Positions 10,021 to 20,935 of a stretch of 64,000 nucleotides of DNA are shown here, one piece after another. The stretch lies in the NCBI RefSeq assembly GCF_963082655.1, contig NC_081552.1, positions 122,612,458 to 122,676,457 on the forward strand. The letters are read 5' to 3'. The notes under the pieces were generated by a model. It was not told the origin of the DNA, ran no database searches, and saw only the letters and a list, made by a program, of their open reading frames with translations. Numbering within the stretch: position 1 is the stretch's first letter; each line of letters starts with the position of its first letter. Both the position numbers and the translations under genes were made by a program. Origin of the DNA: Stomoxys calcitrans. Taxonomy: Eukaryota; Arthropoda; Insecta; Diptera; Muscidae.

Positions 10021-10404
10021 CAGTATTTCGTTGAGGAAATCTGCTCCGATTTTGAATTAAGTAAAATATTGTATGTGCTTCGCTACATCCTGAAGTGGAT
10101 TTTTAAAAATGAATATATCTTTAAATGTTGTGTTCAGAGCCATCTCGGATCTACATTAATTTATTTGTTTATCGTATGGTTATTCAAATTCATAGGCTGT
10201 CTCCTAGTACACTAAAACCTCGTTTGGTATTAAATGGTTCAAGGACATATTTTCTTATTCGCACTGAGGAACGTTAATCAGCAAGTCCTCTTAATTTTAC
10301 AGCGATACCAAACTCAGACATGGCATGAAATACCTTTGAACGCATAGGGGTATATTCTTTATGGAGTCTTACACCCCCATCCTATGGTGGTGGGTATAAC
10401 AAAA
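10021..10404. other. Spacer with a short DINE end fragment
   Basis: No gene is seen. At about 10350-10400 the sequence GGGGTATATTCTTTATGGAG and CCATCCTATGGTGGTGGGTATA is the 5' terminal piece of a B-type DINE on the minus strand, without the rest of the element. Confidence 0.55.
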
Positions 10405-10830
10405 GCGAGTTGATCAACAAGACCAGTGCATTGTTAGGTCGCCCCAAAACGGCGTTTTCCGATCGAAAATTCGCGACGCAGAGGTAATTGATGCTTCCGG
10501 TTAGCAACGACCGATTTACTCACAACAAAATCGCGTCGAGCAATTGTTCGTTTGTGTCGTAAGCGATCAACTTTCTCCACGTCATTTCTACCGATTGTAG
10601 CTAAGAAGGAACGAATATTTGCCTTGGTATAGGACCTATTAAAACCCAACCGAATACACTATTTTGAGCTATTAACGACCCTGCCAAACTTTGCAAACAA
10701 TCATTCACGGCTACTTTCGGATGCAAATCCATTCCTAGCAAAATATCCACCGGACGAGATACAAAAAGATCCGGATCAGCCAGTTGTTATCGTGGCATTT
10801 GATACTTCAATGATGCAGAATGAGATGAAG
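10405..10830 (-). pseudogene. BEL/Pao retrotransposon, end of protease region (distal piece)
   Basis: On the minus strand the frame reads LADPDLFVSRPVDILLG, then MDLHPKVAVNDCLQSLAG, then AQNSVFGWVLIGP. This is the characteristic end of the BEL/Pao aspartic protease domain and the start of the spacer before RT. It continues the gag-protease piece at 12767-14285 after an interruption by a DINE and a fold-back element. In-frame stops occur beyond 10660. The end at about 10405 abuts a DINE fragment; RT, RNase H, integrase and LTRs are not in the window. Confidence 0.75.
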
Positions 10831-10833
10831 AAA

Positions 10834-12070
10834 AACAAGTAAAAAGGCTGGGCCGAACATTGGATACCCACCACCTCGGGTATATATGTAAACCACCTTT
10901 CGTCAAATCCGGGGAAAAATGCTATATCGAAATATGTTCCGATTTGGACCAAATACTGATAAGTACAAGTCATTGTTCAACTGTGTAAAACCAAATTTTG
11001 ATCTTTTTAGTAGGTATAAAAGATCTAAAACTAAACCGATCTGAACCATAAACGACACGGATGTCGAAAAGCCTAACATACGTCACTGTGTCAAATTTCG
11101 GTGAAATCGGATTATAAATGCTCCTTTAATTGGGCCAAGGCTTTTCATCGAGATATCGGTCTATATGGCAGCTATATCCAAATCTGGACCGATTTCGACC
11201 AAGTTGCAGATAAATGTCGAAGAGCCTAACAGAACTCACTGTCCCAAATTTCGGCGAAATTGGATAATAAATGCGCCTTTTATGGCTCCAAAACCATAAA
11301 TCGGGGGTTCGGTCTATATTGCAGCTATATCCAAATCTGGACCGATCTGAGCCAAATTGAAAAATAATATCGAAAGTTTTAACACAACTCACTGTCCTAA
11401 ATTTCGGCGACATCGGACAATAAATGCGCCTTCTATGGGCTCAAAACCTTAAATCGAGAGATTGGTCTATATGGCAGCTATATCCAAATCTGAACCGATC
11501 TGAGCCAAATTGACGAAGGATGTCGAAGGGCCTAATACAACTCACTGTCCCGAATTTCAGCAAAATCGGGTAATAAATGTGGCTTTTATGGGCTTAAGAC
11601 CCTAAATCGGAGGATTGGCCTACATGGCAGCTATATCCAAATCTGGACCGATCTGAGCCAAATTGACGGAGGATGTTGGGGTGCCTTACAAATTCTGTCA
11701 CAAATTTCACACTGTCACAAATTTCATCAAAATCGGATGATAAATGTGGCTTTTATTGGCCTAAGACCCTAAATCGATGGATCGGTCTATATGGGGGCTA
11801 TATCAATGATATAGTCCGATATAGCCCATCTTCGAACTTAACCTGCTTATGGACAAGAAAGGAATCTATGCAAAATTTCAGCTCAATATCTCAATTTTTG
11901 AAGACTGTAGCGTGATTTCAACAGACAGACGGTCGGACATGTCTAGATCGTCTTATATTTTTACGCTGATCAAGAATATATATAATTTATAGGGTCGGAA
12001 ATGGATATTTCGATGTGTTGCAAACGGAATGACAAAATGAATATACCCCATCCTTCGGTGGTGGGTATAA
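10834..12070 (-). mobile_element. DINE-1-like element, B family
   Basis: Left end AACAAGTAAAAAGGCTGGGCC with a damaged hairpin, then GGATACCCACCACCTCGGG. Right end has the (GACA/GACG) tract, AAGAATATATATAATTTAT and CCATCCTTCGGTGGTGGGTA. Internal units of roughly 110-120 bases repeat TCGGTCTATATGGCAGCTAT and ATCCAAATCTGGACCGA. The family differs from the A family in its internal units and in having GGTGGTGGGTA ends, but has the same architecture. It splits the BEL relic. Confidence 0.85.
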
Positions 12071-12766
12071 AAAAAATAAGTGAAACGGATAGAGATATGC
12101 TCATGAAATATTATATGGTCATAGCTGAGATGTTATCCAGTGCAAAATTTCATGACCCTAGAAGTCCCAGGGGTCCATAGTGGGCCTTCAAAGCTAGTCA
12201 CCTTGGTTCCACACAATTTTGTTCGGGCTGTAAAAAGCGCATTTATGATCCGATTTGCAAAATACACTTTTGTGAAAAATAACATTCAAATTGAAAATAT
12301 TATAAAACCAAAACTACTATAGACATCGTTGTAATTTTTCACAAAATGTAGACGAATATCCTTTAAAAAAATTAGTAAAAATTTTGGCTACATTTCTTAA
12401 TGGAAACACCCAAAATCCCCACACTGGTAAAAGATGTTTGCAAAATTTGCATTTTTTAGTAAAATGTCCGCAGAGACCTCAATCCTTGGATGGCGCAAAA
12501 CATTTTCAGACTCTATAAAAGATATCACGCACATTTAGGTCTGTTTTTTGTAGGGATTTTTAAGCTCTTTCCAGCAAAAAAATTTAAAACGGACCATAAA
12601 TGCGCTATTGACAGCCCAAACAAAATTTTGTAGGGCCGAGGTGACCAACTTTGAAGGCCCATCAATGGAACCCTGGAAATTCCTGGGCCCTGAAAATTTG
12701 CATGTAAAATGGATAACACCTCAGCTATAACCATGTATAATAAATAAAGATATATTTATCCGTTCC
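12071..12766. mobile_element. Fold-back element with ~190-bp inverted arms
   Basis: The left arm (12078-12260) and right arm (about 12575-12766) are diverged inverted copies. Shared blocks, read on the left, are ACGGATA, TCATAGCTGAGATGTTATCC, GGGCCTTCAAAGCTAGTCACC and GGCTGTAAAAAGCGCATTTA; their reverse complements occur in mirrored order on the right. The centre (12261-12574) is AT-rich and non-coding. It has no recognisable transposase and sits in the BEL relic next to the DINE. No clear target-site duplication is seen. Confidence 0.7.
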
Positions 12767-14285
12767 AAAATGGCAGACTTATTTCCACTTATTTTTTTTC
12801 TCATCACACTATGTGACGACAAATTACCCCATATTGATGGTAAAACCAAAGCCGTTGTTTTTATCACAATCAAAACCATTCTTAAACCAAAAATTCTATC
12901 TTGCGTGGCCAAAACAGTTCCACTTATGCCCGATACCATACCACTAGTCGACGAAACTAGAAGTTTTAAACCTTTCCGAAAACCTTCAGTAAGAAAAGAC
13001 GACTCCGAAACACCATGGTAAACTACGTTGATCATAGCAGTCTCCAAAAGCACTGCTTTGTTCAGCGAAATGTAAAAGACCTGCCGGAATACACAAGCAG
13101 CCAAAGTTGAAGGTTGCGTTTCATCTGTAGAAGAATTCGCAGGATGGAAAGTAGGAGCGGCACTAGACAATGTCTTGGTCGAACTCGAAGACGAACTCTG
13201 ATGCAATAATGTATGATGCTGCCGATTACATTTCGAACACGAATATTTACTAGAACAATTAATAAGCTCATGACCCTTATCAAGCAATTCAAGCTCAATC
13301 GATGTCGTTTAATACGACTTATCTTCAAATTTAGCCGAAAGTTTGTGACTTTGTTTTGTACAAAGCACACATGAAGGTTGAGATGAAGATCGAAGCGATT
13401 AAGGATAAGAAGCATTCGCAAAATGAGTCTTAATCTTTTTATCATTGACGCGTTTCGAAGTATCCTCAGCTCTAAGATTGTGAAGATACAACAAAGTCCG
13501 AATCCTTTCCGATAAAAAGGAGTCAAATTCTGCCCACGACGACAGGGCAGCATTATCCTTCACGCTCTGTTCTCACAAAGTCTGGGTTATTTTAGGTAAA
13601 AGTCGAAGACAAATGAAAACTAAAATTCGATCCCAATTGTCCGTCGAAACCTTAAAACTGAATCGATTTCAAACCAGTAGAAGTTTCATTCGAAACTACC
13701 GGGATAGCGAAAAGATTCTTGAGCTGGTTATGAACCAAAATACGCTTATTATCGTAGGCATTTTTAAAGTCGGCCCCAAAACTATGATAGGTCAAAGGAA
13801 ATTCCGAAACATTTTCCTCAGCCTCACCACTGGTCTTACGCACCAAATGGCATATCCGCTCAACATCAGTCAACCGGAACTTATTGATGAACACCGCGTG
13901 AAACAAACCTCAAAGAGTAGGCCATGTCAGGAAATCACCTTCAAATATAGGGGTGTCGCAAGGGGGCAAGGAGAGACTGTGAACCACGTCACTAGGAGGA
14001 GGATCGGCCACGGTTATAAATCTCCTCCGATGCTCTTGTGAAGTCCAACTCGGAATTTTATGCCTGAAAGTTCGCACTAGACAGCTGAGAATGTCGGCGT
14101 CAAGGAGCTAAATTCGGGGGAACGCAAGTACAAACTTTCGAATCTGACTTGCTCAATTTCGTAATGCGCAAGAAGTTTCAATGAAATCTACATCGACGTC
14201 GTTGGGATCTAGAGATATGGAACGTGGTGACCGCAGTCGTTGCCCGTTGGACCTAGGGACACTGAAAGATCGGGCAATACTGATA
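12767..14285 (-). pseudogene. BEL/Pao retrotransposon gag and protease relic
   Basis: Minus-strand pieces give the typical BEL gag order. At about 13900 comes FEGDFLTWPTL, then INKFRLTDVERICHLVRKTS and YDNKRILVHNQLKNLF (13906-13652), then KGHELINCSSKYSCSKCNRQ (zinc knuckles, about 13285-13200), then the protease start SESSFLTEGF. The catalytic Asp-Ser/Thr-Gly that should precede SESS is missing: the frame reads VVYHGVSESS. At least three frameshifts separate the pieces. It continues at 10830-10405 beyond the insertions. Upstream limit is approximate. Confidence 0.78.
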
Positions 14286-14297
14286 GGGTGTTTCAGG

Positions 14298-14334
<37 letters not shown>
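14298..14334. repeat. (TA)n microsatellite
   Basis: About 17 uninterrupted TA units. Confidence 0.9.
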
Positions 14335-14337
<3 letters not shown>

Positions 14338-14459
14338 AGCTAATCCAATCCTTGAACCAGTAACGGGTCGATCGGGTCCTTAGAGACGGGGTAAACCATA
14401 TGCTTAGGAACAGGTGGATAAATTGATGGTCCCATGATATAAATATTAGGGAGAAAGTG

Positions 14460-14878
14460 GCATAGGGCACGTCAGAGAGGGGCATTTTATCGGCACTCCT
14501 ATGGGTGACCACCATAAATCACCTATTACGGATGCTGACTGAGGAGGGATTTGAAAACGTGTGCTATGCAAACGATGTTATAATACTTCCTAAAGGTAAG
14601 GATCCAACATTGTTAACCCAGAGAAGACTGAAATATGCCTGTTCACGGGGAAGGCGAAGGTGGGCCAATTTAACGCCACGATTCCTCAACAAATATCTGA
14701 CAAGGTCAAATTCTTAGGATTGAATTGTCACATGCGGGAGCGTAATGAGAAGGCTCACAGATGTGGAAAAATATGTAGACGTAGGCTCGAAATGAGACCT
14801 GAATCCGAGGATGGTCCACTGTCTCTACAGAAGCGTGATTAGACGGATACTTACTTACGCCTCAGCAGTTTGGTGTAT
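14460..14878 (+). pseudogene. LINE reverse transcriptase fragment
   Basis: The plus strand reads MGDHHKS, then TTINHLLRMLTEEGFENVCY, then ANDVIILPKGKDP. This is the RT palm with the catalytic YADD altered to YAND. It continues in other frames with KVKFLGL and finally LTYASAV at 14865-14878, where (TA)n begins. The pieces belong to the LOA/R1-like LINEs common in flies. It is in opposite orientation to the LINE piece at 15690-16830. Confidence 0.7.
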
Positions 14879-14882
14879 ACAT

Positions 14883-14921
<39 letters not shown>

Positions 14922-14925
<4 letters not shown>

Positions 14926-15529
14926 GTTGCCTGTGCGGTCTAGCGTTGTCCTGGTGGAATATGACACCTTTACGATAGACCAATTCTGGTCGCTTCTCCT
15001 TGATGGCTGTATTCAATTTGTCCAATTGTTGACAGTAAACATCCGTATTAATCGTTTGGTTACTTGGAAGCAGTTCAAAATATACCACACCCTTCCAATC
15101 CCACCAAACAGACAGCATAACCTTCTTTTGGTGGATATCAGCCTTTGAAGTGGTTAGAGCTGGTGCACCATGCATGGACCATAATCGTTTTCGACTAACG
15201 TTGTTGTAAAGAATCCATTTTTCATCTCCAGTTATGATTCGTTTTAAAAACGGATCGAATTCATTGCGTTTAAGGTGCATATTACAAGCGTTGATTCGGT
15301 TTGTCAAAGGAATTTCTTTCAAAACATGTGGTACCCATATTAATATTGACTCCAAACAAACAAATTTAAACAAAATTTCGCGCACTTTTTTCTAAAGCAA
15401 CCTAAAAGTAACAGCTGATAACTTACAGATGAAAGAATGCAATTGCAGAGTCACAAGCCGTTGAAAAAATTTGTCAACGCCAACTATATTACTACTATAT
15501 TACCGACAATTACTTTTTGGGCAATCCAA
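14922..15529 (-). mobile_element. Mariner deletion derivative inserted in (TA)n
   Basis: Termini are TTGGGTTGCC (left) and GGCAATCCAA (right), flanked by TA on both sides. The minus-strand frame starts at 15385 and encodes a mariner transposase lacking the N-terminal helix-turn-helix domains. The first catalytic Asp is in ITGDEKWILY and the second in HQDNARPH, directly followed by the terminal repeat, so the third catalytic Asp and the C-terminus are deleted. The N-terminal junction (ILIWVPHVLKEI) is at the same point as in the mariner at 26155-27084, so both derive from one deleted ancestor. Confidence 0.85.
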
Positions 15530-15542
15530 TATATACACATAT

Positions 15543-15663
<121 letters not shown>

Positions 15664-15689
15664 GCAAGTCCCAGGCACACTGTGAAAAT

Positions 15690-16830
15690 AGTGGCCAGAT
15701 GAGGTGGCAGATAGTCGACCTCCTATTGTAGTAACGACGGAAATATTCCGTCAGGTAAGGGTGATTTTAATGGTTTGAAGCTCCTTAAGACTTTCTTGAC
15801 CATAAACTCCGTTATGATAAGCCTTCGATCAACCTCATTTTTCGGAGATTTCGGTGGGTGTCTCCGTGAATTCCTTCGTATCCTGAGGAAAATGCGTTTT
15901 CATCAAACGCCTCAACGTATCCTCCGTTGTCTCTGCTCTCACTGCCATGTCGTCTACCAACGTTTTGGTTTGAAAATGGATTTTTGAGAGAAACATTTCC
16001 ATCTTCCCGGCGTCGTTAACTCTATCGACCTGTTCGCAGAAAATCTTCCAGGAGGCACGTTTTTCGCTCTGGTAATCTTATTGTATTCCTTGAGCCGTGT
16101 GTAATATACTTCCGCTTCTTTAAGACGTTCTCTGTAATAAAGACAGCGGACTCCTTTCCTAATGTTCCTTATCTCCCCGGTCATCCAGGATTTTTCTTCG
16201 ACTGATTTCTTTTCTCGAAAAGGACAACTATGTTCGAAAGACCCAATTATTGCATTCGTAATCCTGTTGACATTGTCATCAATATCTTCAATCGAAATTA
16301 TCTTGCCCAAGTCTTCTTCCGATTTGTCTGCCGCATTTTTTTTAAGTTGGTTTTAAACTTCTTACGGAATCTTATCGGATTCGGTGCTGGCCGTGCTATT
16401 CTAAACTAATGTAGCGATGGTCGGAGAAGGAATGGTCAATGAAGAACCTCTAATCCTTATCGATTAAACTTTTCGAACATATTGTCACCTAAAACCTCCT
16501 CCCTAATCCTATTAGCAAAGGAAGCGGTGTTACCAATTTTAAATGTTATTGGGTCGTTAGTATTCAAGAATTCTGCCAGGGCTTGGCCCCGCTTATTAAT
16601 GTTGGTACTTCCCCACGAAGTGTGGTGAGAGTTCGCATCGCACCTATTAGTACCTCGTTTCCTGTCTGTTTTGCTTTCGTCATTAACCATTGCAGCTCCG
16701 ACATAGGTGGCGGTGTAGGAGAGTCGAAAGGCAGAGAAAGTGATGTTAGGAATGGTTCACCGTCTCCCTGTCTGACCACTGTTGCATCCGACGTTGACAA
16801 CTCTGAAGAAAATACATAATTTAAATTTTT
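15690..16830 (-). pseudogene. LINE endonuclease and linker relic
   Basis: Minus-strand order: DANSHHTSWGSTNINKRG (endonuclease metal box, about 16640) and GNTASFANRIREE (16690-16457), then the linker from 16310 with SFEHSCPFREKKS, WMTGEIRNIRKGVRCLYY and RERLKEAEVYYTRLKEY. Then come TTEDTLRRLMKTHFP near 15900 and DGIFPSLLQ at about 15725, the first conserved RT block. The rest of RT is absent; the end abuts the (TA)n. Several frameshifts are present. It may belong to the same family as the plus-strand RT piece at 14460-14878. Confidence 0.7.
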
Positions 16831-17819
16831 ATGACAAATAACGCAGGTCCTTGGCCATGTAACAGTGCAAGCATAGAATAATTGGTAGTTGATATGATTC
16901 AGTCCTGAAACACATCAGTTATACACATAAATACATAACCGATTACGAAGCCCGAAACCAAATAAATTGATTATTGATGGCGGTGCGAGACGTTGTGAGA
17001 CGACTTTTTTTTTGGGACGAATGACTACAATATTTGTTGTTTTTAATTGCGATCATTTCACTTTTCAAAGGAAAAATACTGCAATACACCTACCTTATAA
17101 TTAATGTAATATTAATGCTTGCGAATGAAGGATGATAGTGTAATGTTGTCGATGTTAGTATGGGTTGAAGTAACCACAAAACAAAATTATTGCCAGTGAA
17201 CCAACTTCTTTTAGCCATGTACTCCGAGATGTTCCAAAATGTTCGCCGCAAGCTTTATTTAATATAAGCACGAAAGGAAGGGAAACAAGATTACCTTTTA
17301 ATATTATTACATTACTGGTGGACTGTAATGTGCAAAATACGATAACGAGTGTTACCAATTACAAGATGGAGAAAGGTGGCGGGTCAAGCATTAGAGAAGA
17401 GTTAGTTACTCCTTAGAATCTGACAAGCTAGGGTCAATATACCCGAATCAAACTTGAACTTAAACATACACCTTGGATTTTGGTCCCTTCATTCTGTGGC
17501 AATGGCATGAAAATCGATTAAGCCGTTTTAGAGTTTCTATGTTATGACTGGTACTATGTTCGTTTTTTTACCGTTGAAAACAGTTTTTTCAGGACTACTT
17601 TGTTGAAACATTACGTAAAACAATGATAAAATAACAATTTTATTAAAATTGTGCAAAAACTAATGAGGGAATGGCCTATCAAGGATTTCTGCTTTAAAAT
17701 CAATTATCTAAACAAAAGGAATAGGCAAAAATGATCGCGAAAAGCGAATATAGTACCAGCTTTTGAAGATATAGTTTCTGAGTCTATACAAACAAAAACA
17801 AAGATTTGTTTACAAAATA
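16831..17819. other. No gene recognised
   Basis: Non-repetitive-looking AT-rich sequence without a supported reading frame. It could be an unassigned repeat or a host intron/intergenic remnant. Confidence 0.5.
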
Positions 17820-18440
17820 AACAAGTAAAAGCGTACTAAGTTCGGCCGGGCCGAATCACGTACGCTTTAGTACGTTAATGTACGAATTTCAAAAAATTCT
17901 TCTAGTCGCATGGCATTTACAAATAAAGTGTGACTGCAATCCAATTTTGAGAGATCCAGCACAATCTGTAAGGAATGTACCATTTTGTATGTTTAAGTAC
18001 CTTGTGTACAATTACGAAAAAAATCTTCTAGTCACCCGGTATATTCTCTCAAAATTAAGGGCATCCCAATTTTGTGAGCTTTAGCTCAATCTGTAAGGCA
18101 AGTACCATTTTGTACCAAAATGTACGAATTTTCAAAAAAAAAAAAAAATCTTCCAGTTAGCTCAATCCGCAAAGAAAGTAGAATTTTGTACGTTTTTGTA
18201 CCAAACTGAGCGAATTTTAAAAAAATCTTCCAGTCGCCTGGTATTTAAATTCAAAGTGCAACTGCAACCCAATTTTGAGAGCTCCAGTTCAATCAATCCC
18301 AATAATGAAAAAAAAATCTTCTCGTCACCCGGTTTATTCTCTCAAAATTATGGGCATCCCAATTTTGAGAGCTTTAGCTCAATCTGTAAAGCAAGTAAGA
18401 TTTTGTAGTTTTTGCACCAAAATGTACGAATTAATAAAAA

Positions 18441-18955
18441 AACAAGTAAAAAGGCGTTAAGTTTGGCCGGGCGGAACTTTGGATACCCACCACCTCGGGT
18501 ATATATGTAAACCACCTTCCATCAAAATCCAGTGAAAATTGCATACCTTATGTCCCATAGCAGTTATATCGAAATATGTTCCGATTTGGACCAAATTGTA
18601 ATAAGTACGCATCATTGTTCAATTGTGTATAACAAAATATGGGTCTTTTTAGTAGCTATATCTAAAAATAAACCGATCTGAACCATATACGACACGGATG
18701 TCGAAGAGCCTAACATAAGTCACTGTGTCCAATTTCAGTGAAATCGGATTATAAATGCGGCTTTTATGGGGCCAAAACTACATGGCAGCTATATCCAAAT
18801 CTCCACAGATTCGGGCCAAGTTGCAGAAAAATGTCGAAGAGTCTAACACAACGCACAAATCGGACAATAAATGTGCCTTTTATGACCCCAAAACCTAAAA
18901 CCGAGAGATCCGTCTATATGGCAGCTATGCCCACCCATCCTTCGGTGGTGGGTAT
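18441..18955 (-). mobile_element. B-family DINE, shortened
   Basis: Left end AACAAGTAAAAAGGCGTTAAG with hairpin TTTGGCCGGGCGGAA, then GGATACCCACCACCTCGGG. Right end CCATCCTTCGGTGGTGGGTA. The usual 5' block with microsatellite and AAGTATATATATTC is missing, so an internal deletion joined the middle to the very end. It lies inside the family D element. Confidence 0.8.
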
Positions 18956-20108
18956 ACAAGTTGTAGTCCATACGGACCGTAAATGAATGCTGAACATTGT
19001 AGAAGTCATTGTGTAATATTTCATTTCATTCGGATAAGAATTGCGCCTTGTAGGGGCTCAAGAAGCAAAATCGGGAGATAGGTTTGTATGGGAGCTGTAT
19101 CAAGCTATTGATCGATTCAGACTATATTAGACACGTATGTTGAAGGCCATGGGAGAAGGCGTGGTACAAAATGTCAGCCAAATCGGATGAGAATTGAGCC
19201 CTCTAGAGGTTCAAGAAGTCAAGATCCTAGATCAGTTTATATGGCAGCTATATCAGGTTATGAACCGATTTACGCCATACTTAGCACAGTTATTGGAAGT
19301 CATAACACAACACCTCATGCAAAATTTCAGCCAAATCGGATGAGAATTGCGCGCTCCATTGGCTCAAGAAGTCAAGATCGGTTTATATGACAGCTATACC
19401 AGATTATTAACCGATTTGAATCATACTTAGCACAGTTGTTGGGTGCTACTAAAACACTTCGTGCAAAATTTCAAATAAATCGGACGAGAATTGCGCCCTC
19501 TAGAGGCTCAAGAAGTCAAGACCCAAGTTCGGTTTATATGGCAGCTACACAAAACATAAACCGATTTAAACCATACATAGCGTAGTTGTTAGAAGTGCTA
19601 CCAAAACACCACGTGCAAAATTTCAATAAAATCGAACGGCAATTGCGCCCTCTAGAGGTGCGCCCAATATCGGTTTGTATGGCAGCTATATCAGAACATG
19701 GACTGATGTAAACCATACTTAGCGTAGTTGTTGGAAGTGATACCAAAACACTACGTGCAAAATTTCAATAAAATCGGATAAGAATTGCGCCCTCTAGAGG
19801 CTCAAGAAGTCAAGACCCAAGATCGGTTTATATAGCAGCTATATCGAAACATGGATCATTTACAATTTCAACCGACCTACACTAATAAAAAGTATTTGTG
19901 CAAAATTTCAAGCGGCTAGCTTTACTCCTTCGAAAGTTAGCGTGCTTTCGACAGACAGACGTCCGGACGGACAGACGGACGGACATGGCTAGATCGACTT
20001 AAAATGACATGACGATCAAGAATATATATACTTTATGGGGTCTTAGACGCATTTTTCAAGGTGTTACAAATCGAAATTAGTATACCCCCATCCTATGGTG
20101 GAGGGTAT
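18956..20108 (-). mobile_element. A-family DINE without its 3' hairpin
   Basis: Begins directly at the end of the preceding DINE with only ACAAG left of the 3' terminus. It has the diverged units (GGGAGCTGTATCAAGC, CTCTAGAGGCTCAAGAAG), the (GACA/GACG) tract at about 19950-19985, AAGAATATATATACTTTATG and the 5' terminus CCATCCTATGGTGGAGGGTA. Same orientation as its neighbour. Confidence 0.82.
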
Positions 20109-20935
20109 AAAAATCTTCCAGTTGCTTACTATATACTGTCAAGTTGAACCTGCATCCAATAATTCAGAGCTTTAGCTCAAATTGTAAGAAAGTACCATTC
20201 TTTACGTTTCGGTACATAAATGTACGAATTTCAAAAAAAAAAACTTCTAGTCGCCCAATATTCGAGGTTTCAATTATACCACAATAAGACCGTTTCCTTC
20301 CAATTCTGGTGAGATTTGTATTCCTGTTCGCTTTAGGCGAAAATAAACTGTTTCGTAATGTATTGCACATTTGCAAAAATGTATGAATTTTGAATAGATC
20401 ATTTAGTCACCCTTTATACATTTTCTAGCTGCACCTACATGCAAAATATTAGATCTCTAGCTCCATCTGCAGAGAAGGTACCAAATAGTATCAATTTTGG
20501 TACCAAAATGTGCGAAATGCAAATAGATCATTTTGTCACCCATCATATATTTCTTAGTACCAAATTTCAGACATTTAGCTCCATCCATCCAATTTTGGTA
20601 CTAAAATGTACGAATTTTGGTACCAAAAGTACGGAAAAGCTCATACTCACCCATTACATTGTTCCTAGTTGTCTCTGCATGCTAAATTTCAGGCCTCTAG
20701 CTCCTCTGTAAAGAAAATACCAACTGGTACCAATTTTGATACCAAAATATGTTCCAATTTGTACTTTTCGGTAGTTTTTAGTATCTAAACGTACGAATAT
20801 TACCAAGTCCAGCCTTATCCGTGTCTATGACTCATGACCAACATTCGTGCGTAATTTCATGATTCTAACTTCAGCCGTTTAAAATCAGTCAGTCAGTCAG
20901 CAATCAATCACTCACTCACTTATATGTATAGACTA

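Larger units (their letters stand above)
17820..20932 (-). mobile_element. GGTACC-rich repeat element (family D) with DINE-type 3' end, interrupted
   Basis: The left end AACAAGTAAAAGCGTACTAAG plus TTCGGCCGGGCCGAA (17841-17855) is the same terminus as in the DINEs, but the body is different: units of about 115-130 bases around TACCAATTTTGGTACCAAAA, TGTACGAATTTTG, AGTCACCC and CTCCATCTG. The element is split by two DINEs at 18441-20108, after which the units resume (AATCTTCCAG). It ends near 20932 with TCAGTCAGTCAG and CACTCACTCACTTATATG. No coding potential. Confidence 0.7.

Noticed and set aside
12770..13021. Plus-strand 83-codon frame as a gene
   Set aside because: Shadow of the BEL protease/gag frame on the minus strand.
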